35,688 bases of DNA from Draconibacterium orientale (GTDB taxonomy: Bacteria > Bacteroidota > Bacteroidia > Bacteroidales > UBA12170): assembly GCA_020718315.1 (NCBI GenBank), contig DYSK01000001.1:3936-39623 (forward strand). Direction: 5' to 3'. This document shows, in pieces, positions 33,639 through 35,688 of the stretch. Each line of letters opens with the position of its first letter. Position 1 is the stretch's first letter. The notes beneath the pieces are model-generated. The model did not search any database, was not told the DNA's origin, and worked only from the letters and a program-made list of their open reading frames with translations. Both the position numbers and the translations under genes were made by a program.

Positions 33639-34925
33639 ATGCGCAAATTTTTTATCGCTATTCTGCTAATATTCATAATTCCGGCGGTTTATGCTCAAGA
33701 TGAATTAAGTGTGATGCAGTACAATTTGCTTAACTATGGAAATTTTACTGATTACTGCACAACAACAAACAACAATATTGTTACTAAAAATGGATATCTC
33801 ACTGCTATTTTTGATTATGTGAAACCAGATATTTTGACTGTCAACGAAATGGCCGAAAATAGTTACTATCATGATTATTTGTTAAGTGCCACTTTAAACG
33901 TAAACGGTGAAACGAATTATAAACGAGCCACAATGGCTCCCGAAGCACAAGGAGACTGGTTAGTGAATATGCTCTATTACAACTCGCAAAAGCTGACACT
34001 TTACAAACACGATGTTATAAACACAATTATCAGAACAACAGATATATATACTCTTTTTTACAATGCGTCTGATTTAGATCAAACGCATGATACTGCTTTT
34101 ATAAGTTGTATCGTTACTCACCTCAAAGCAGGAAATACCGCCACCGATGCGGCTGATCGTGCTTTGATGACTAATACAGTAATGACTTATATTCAAACCC
34201 ACGATTTGAGATATAATTACCTTTTTATGGGCGATTTTAACGTTTATACTTCAACAGAATTGGCTTATCAGAATTTGGTAAAGTCGTACAATGGTCTGTA
34301 TTACCTCTATGATCCTATTTCTTCGGCCGGTGCTTGGAACAACAATTCGCTCTTTAGTGCCATTCATTCGCAATCCACACATACCGAAAACAATGGCTGT
34401 GCTTCCACCGGAGGAATGGACGATCGATTCGATCAAATCCTTTCATCCTCTGATTTGATGAACGGTACACATGGAATGCAACTTCTTCCCGAAACATACA
34501 AATCGCTTGGAAACGATGGTTTGCATTTTAATCTTTCTATCATTGCAGCTCCTACCAATACTTCTGTTCCTGCCGACGTGTTGAATGCGCTGTACAACAA
34601 CAGCGATCACCTGCCTATTGTAGTCCAAATTCGTACCAACCAATCCTATCTTCAGGTTGAAGAAAATGCATCGATGGATGAAATCAGGTTTCAGAATCCG
34701 GTTCAGCAGCAGTTGAACGTGAGCCTGTCTTTTTCGAATGCCGCTACTTTTGAACTGCGTATTTACGATTTAACCGGAAGGATACAAAAGGTTGTTTCCG
34801 GACTTCCGAAAAGCAAATTGCACCAACTTTCTATTCCTGTATCGGAACTAAAAAAAGGCATTTATTTTCTTCAGCTCAGAAAAGAAGACGGAACAGAAAC
34901 CACTTCTAAATTTATTAAACAGTAA
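33639..34925 (+). CDS. Secreted endonuclease/exonuclease/phosphatase-family enzyme with T9SS sorting domain
   Basis: This 428-aa protein has a signal peptide (FFIAILLIFIIPAVYAQ). An EEP-fold catalytic domain (about 22-335) follows, with MQYNLLNYGN (metal-side Asn), ILTVNEM (metal-binding Glu), GDFNVY (catalytic Asp/Asn) and the terminal SDHLPIV (catalytic Asp-His). The full catalytic set is present, so it should be active as a nuclease or phosphodiesterase/phosphatase. Residues about 350-428 form a type A T9SS C-terminal domain: FQNPVQQQLNVSLSF, LRIYDLTGRI, LKKGIYFLQL and a final KFIKQ. It is therefore exported by Sec, then secreted or attached to the surface through the Por system. Confidence 0.92.
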   Translation: MRKFFIAILLIFIIPAVYAQDELSVMQYNLLNYGNFTDYCTTTNNNIVTKNGYLTAIFDYVKPDILTVNEMAENSYYHDYLLSATLNVNGETNYKRATMAPEAQGDWLVNMLYYNSQKLTLYKHDVINTIIRTTDIYTLFYNASDLDQTHDTAFISCIVTHLKAGNTATDAADRALMTNTVMTYIQTHDLRYNYLFMGDFNVYTSTELAYQNLVKSYNGLYYLYDPISSAGAWNNNSLFSAIHSQSTHTENNGCASTGGMDDRFDQILSSSDLMNGTHGMQLLPETYKSLGNDGLHFNLSIIAAPTNTSVPADVLNALYNNSDHLPIVVQIRTNQSYLQVEENASMDEIRFQNPVQQQLNVSLSFSNAATFELRIYDLTGRIQKVVSGLPKSKLHQLSIPVSELKKGIYFLQLRKEDGTETTSKFIKQ

Positions 34926-34950
34926 TATCCTATTTTTAGTCCATATCTGT

Positions 34951-35430
34951 ATGAAAACACTCTACATAATGCGTCACGGCAAAGCCGAAGATGGATTTGA
35001 AAAAGCCGATTACAAACGGAAGTTGACCTCAAAAGGCATTCGTAGAAGTCGCGAAGCTGGCGAAAAACTAAAAGAAATGGGTGTTCAACTCGATGCCATT
35101 GTTTGCAGCAACGCCAACAGAACTGTTGAAACGGCCGAAATTATGGCTGAAGTTTTTGATTTTCCTTCTACGGAAATTCAAAAAGTGAAAGAACTTTATC
35201 TGGCTTCTGTTACCGTTATTCTTGATTGCATCAATTCGTTCGACGATCGCTCTTCAAAAATCCTTCTCGTAGGACATAATCCCGGAGTTCCCGAACTGCT
35301 TACCGTTTTGAGTGGCGAATTGATCGATTGGGCGCCTACTTCGTTTCTGGTAGCAATTGATATACAAACAGATAAATGGAATGAAGTAGGAAAAGTTTCT
35401 GCAAAAATATCGGCGACACTGATTCCGTGA
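34951..35430 (+). CDS. SixA-type histidine phosphatase
   Basis: This 159-aa protein belongs to the histidine phosphatase (phosphoglycerate-mutase-like) superfamily. The phospho-accepting RHG motif is MRHGKAEDG at the N-terminus. The SixA-like KRKLTSKGIRRSREAGEKL follows, then ANRTVETAEIM, and the second catalytic His in LVGHNPGVPEL. SixA in E. coli dephosphorylates phosphohistidine on HPt or PTS proteins; the target here is unknown. It starts 25 bases after the T9SS nuclease stop. A weak -7-like TATTTTTA is in the gap, so it may be co-transcribed or have its own start. Confidence 0.9.
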   Translation: MKTLYIMRHGKAEDGFEKADYKRKLTSKGIRRSREAGEKLKEMGVQLDAIVCSNANRTVETAEIMAEVFDFPSTEIQKVKELYLASVTVILDCINSFDDRSSKILLVGHNPGVPELLTVLSGELIDWAPTSFLVAIDIQTDKWNEVGKVSAKISATLIP

Positions 35431-35487
35431 TCGTAATGAATCTTTTGAAAATGGATTCGCGACTCGCTATTGCTAAATATAATTTTG

Positions 35488-35504
35488 ATTAAAACGGTTT
35501 TAGT
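35488..35504. promoter_or_regulatory. 17-base dyad ATTAAAACGGTTTTAGT before prfC
   Basis: This is a near copy (15 of 17) of the dyad at 32282-32298 before dnaN. It lies 57 bases before the prfC -7 box. Confidence 0.3.
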
Positions 35505-35561
35505 GTCCATTTCACTCAATATTGCAACTGCACATTTTCAATGTATTCAAGAACAAATTAG

Positions 35562-35569
35562 TATCTTTG
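35562..35569 (+). promoter_or_regulatory. -7 promoter element of prfC
   Basis: TATCTTTG matches TAnnTTTG, 22 bases before the prfC ATG at 35592. Confidence 0.6.
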
Positions 35570-35591
35570 CCGCTCCAAATTTTTCAGCCGA

Positions 35592-35688
35592 ATGAGATTA
35601 GAAGAAGAAATAAAACGCCGGCGTACTTTTGCCATTATTAGCCATCCGGATGCGGGAAAAACAACGCTCACCGAAAAACTCTTGCTTT
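35592..35688 (+). CDS. prfC: Peptide chain release factor 3, first 32 codons
   Basis: The reading frame from the ATG at 35592 gives [20 protein letters not shown], then [12 protein letters not shown], and runs off the window. This is the N-terminus of RF3, the GTPase that recycles RF1/RF2 from the ribosome, including the P-loop of its GTP-binding domain. The fragment is too short for the ORF track. LepA and EF-G share the P-loop, but the [23 protein letters not shown] opening is specific to RF3. Confidence 0.92.
   Translation, partial: MRLEEEIKRRRTFAIISHPDAGKTTLTEKLLL

Noticed and set aside
1-35688. CRISPR, insertion sequences, tRNA/rRNA, phage or defence genes
   Set aside because: Reading all intergenic gaps and ORFs showed no direct-repeat arrays, transposase motifs, cloverleaf-like sequences or defence domains.

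Overview
The window reads as an ordinary chromosomal segment of a member of the Bacteroidota. It is AT-rich (roughly 40% GC by eye, not counted). Many intergenic gaps carry the phylum's -7 promoter element TAnnTTTG, and Shine-Dalgarno-like sequences are scarce. Phylum-typical families are present: a type IX secretion sorting domain, LruC/DUF4842, DUF6702, a DUF819 carrier, the parvulin / lipoprotein / SurA trio, and a pyrE-SRPBCC-biotin ligase-NUDIX neighbourhood. A tungsten/molybdenum-type aldehyde:ferredoxin oxidoreductase next to a type II NADH dehydrogenase suggests an anaerobe or facultative anaerobe. Bacteroidales or Marinilabiliales would fit, but the order is inference. I see no tRNA, rRNA, CRISPR array, insertion sequence or phage gene, and no gene-free stretch exceeds 300 bases.

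Layout. 1-3066 (minus): the start of a secreted BNR/sortilin-like protein that runs off the window, and an LruC-type lipoprotein with a beta-helix-like middle. 3246-5864 (minus): a signalling cluster of a LiaF-like membrane protein, a LytS-type histidine kinase and a LytTR response regulator. 5995-8337 (plus): mnmA and a secreted alpha/beta-hydrolase lipoprotein. 8342-11797: a secreted M1 metallopeptidase and a HupE/UreJ-like permease (minus), divergent from a secreted DUF6702 protein (plus). 11804-15624: comF (minus), then a double-ATPase oligopeptide ABC protein and an NDH-2 (plus). 15724-17020 (minus): a Met/Gly-rich Spy/CpxP-like protein and a pentapeptide-repeat protein. 17253-19737 (plus): a Tat-signal four-cluster ferredoxin subunit translationally coupled to an AOR-family catalytic subunit.

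19879-26241 (plus): guaB, then three outer-membrane biogenesis chaperone genes (double parvulin, lipoprotein, SurA) and a MobB/BioD-like P-loop protein. 26249-29167: the p-aminobenzoate branch of folate synthesis (pabA divergent from overlapping pabB-pabC), with a biotin protein ligase overlapping pabC. 29174-30989: SRPBCC protein and pyrE (minus), and a NUDIX hydrolase (plus). 31030-35688 (plus): DUF819 carrier, dnaN with a strong terminator, a secreted T9SS nuclease/phosphatase, a SixA-type phosphatase, and the first codons of prfC.

Most genes are housekeeping. The points most worth a second look are: the LiaF-like protein paired with LytS/LytTR; the M1-HupE-DUF6702 module; the biotin ligase whose conserved glycine-rich loop has lost both of its arginines; the MobB/BioD-like P-loop protein behind surA; the Tat-tagged AOR partner; an apparently leaderless DUF819 transcript; and two near-identical 17-base dyads upstream of dnaN and prfC. 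Several ORF-track starts lie upstream of, or inside, the promoter and have been corrected.
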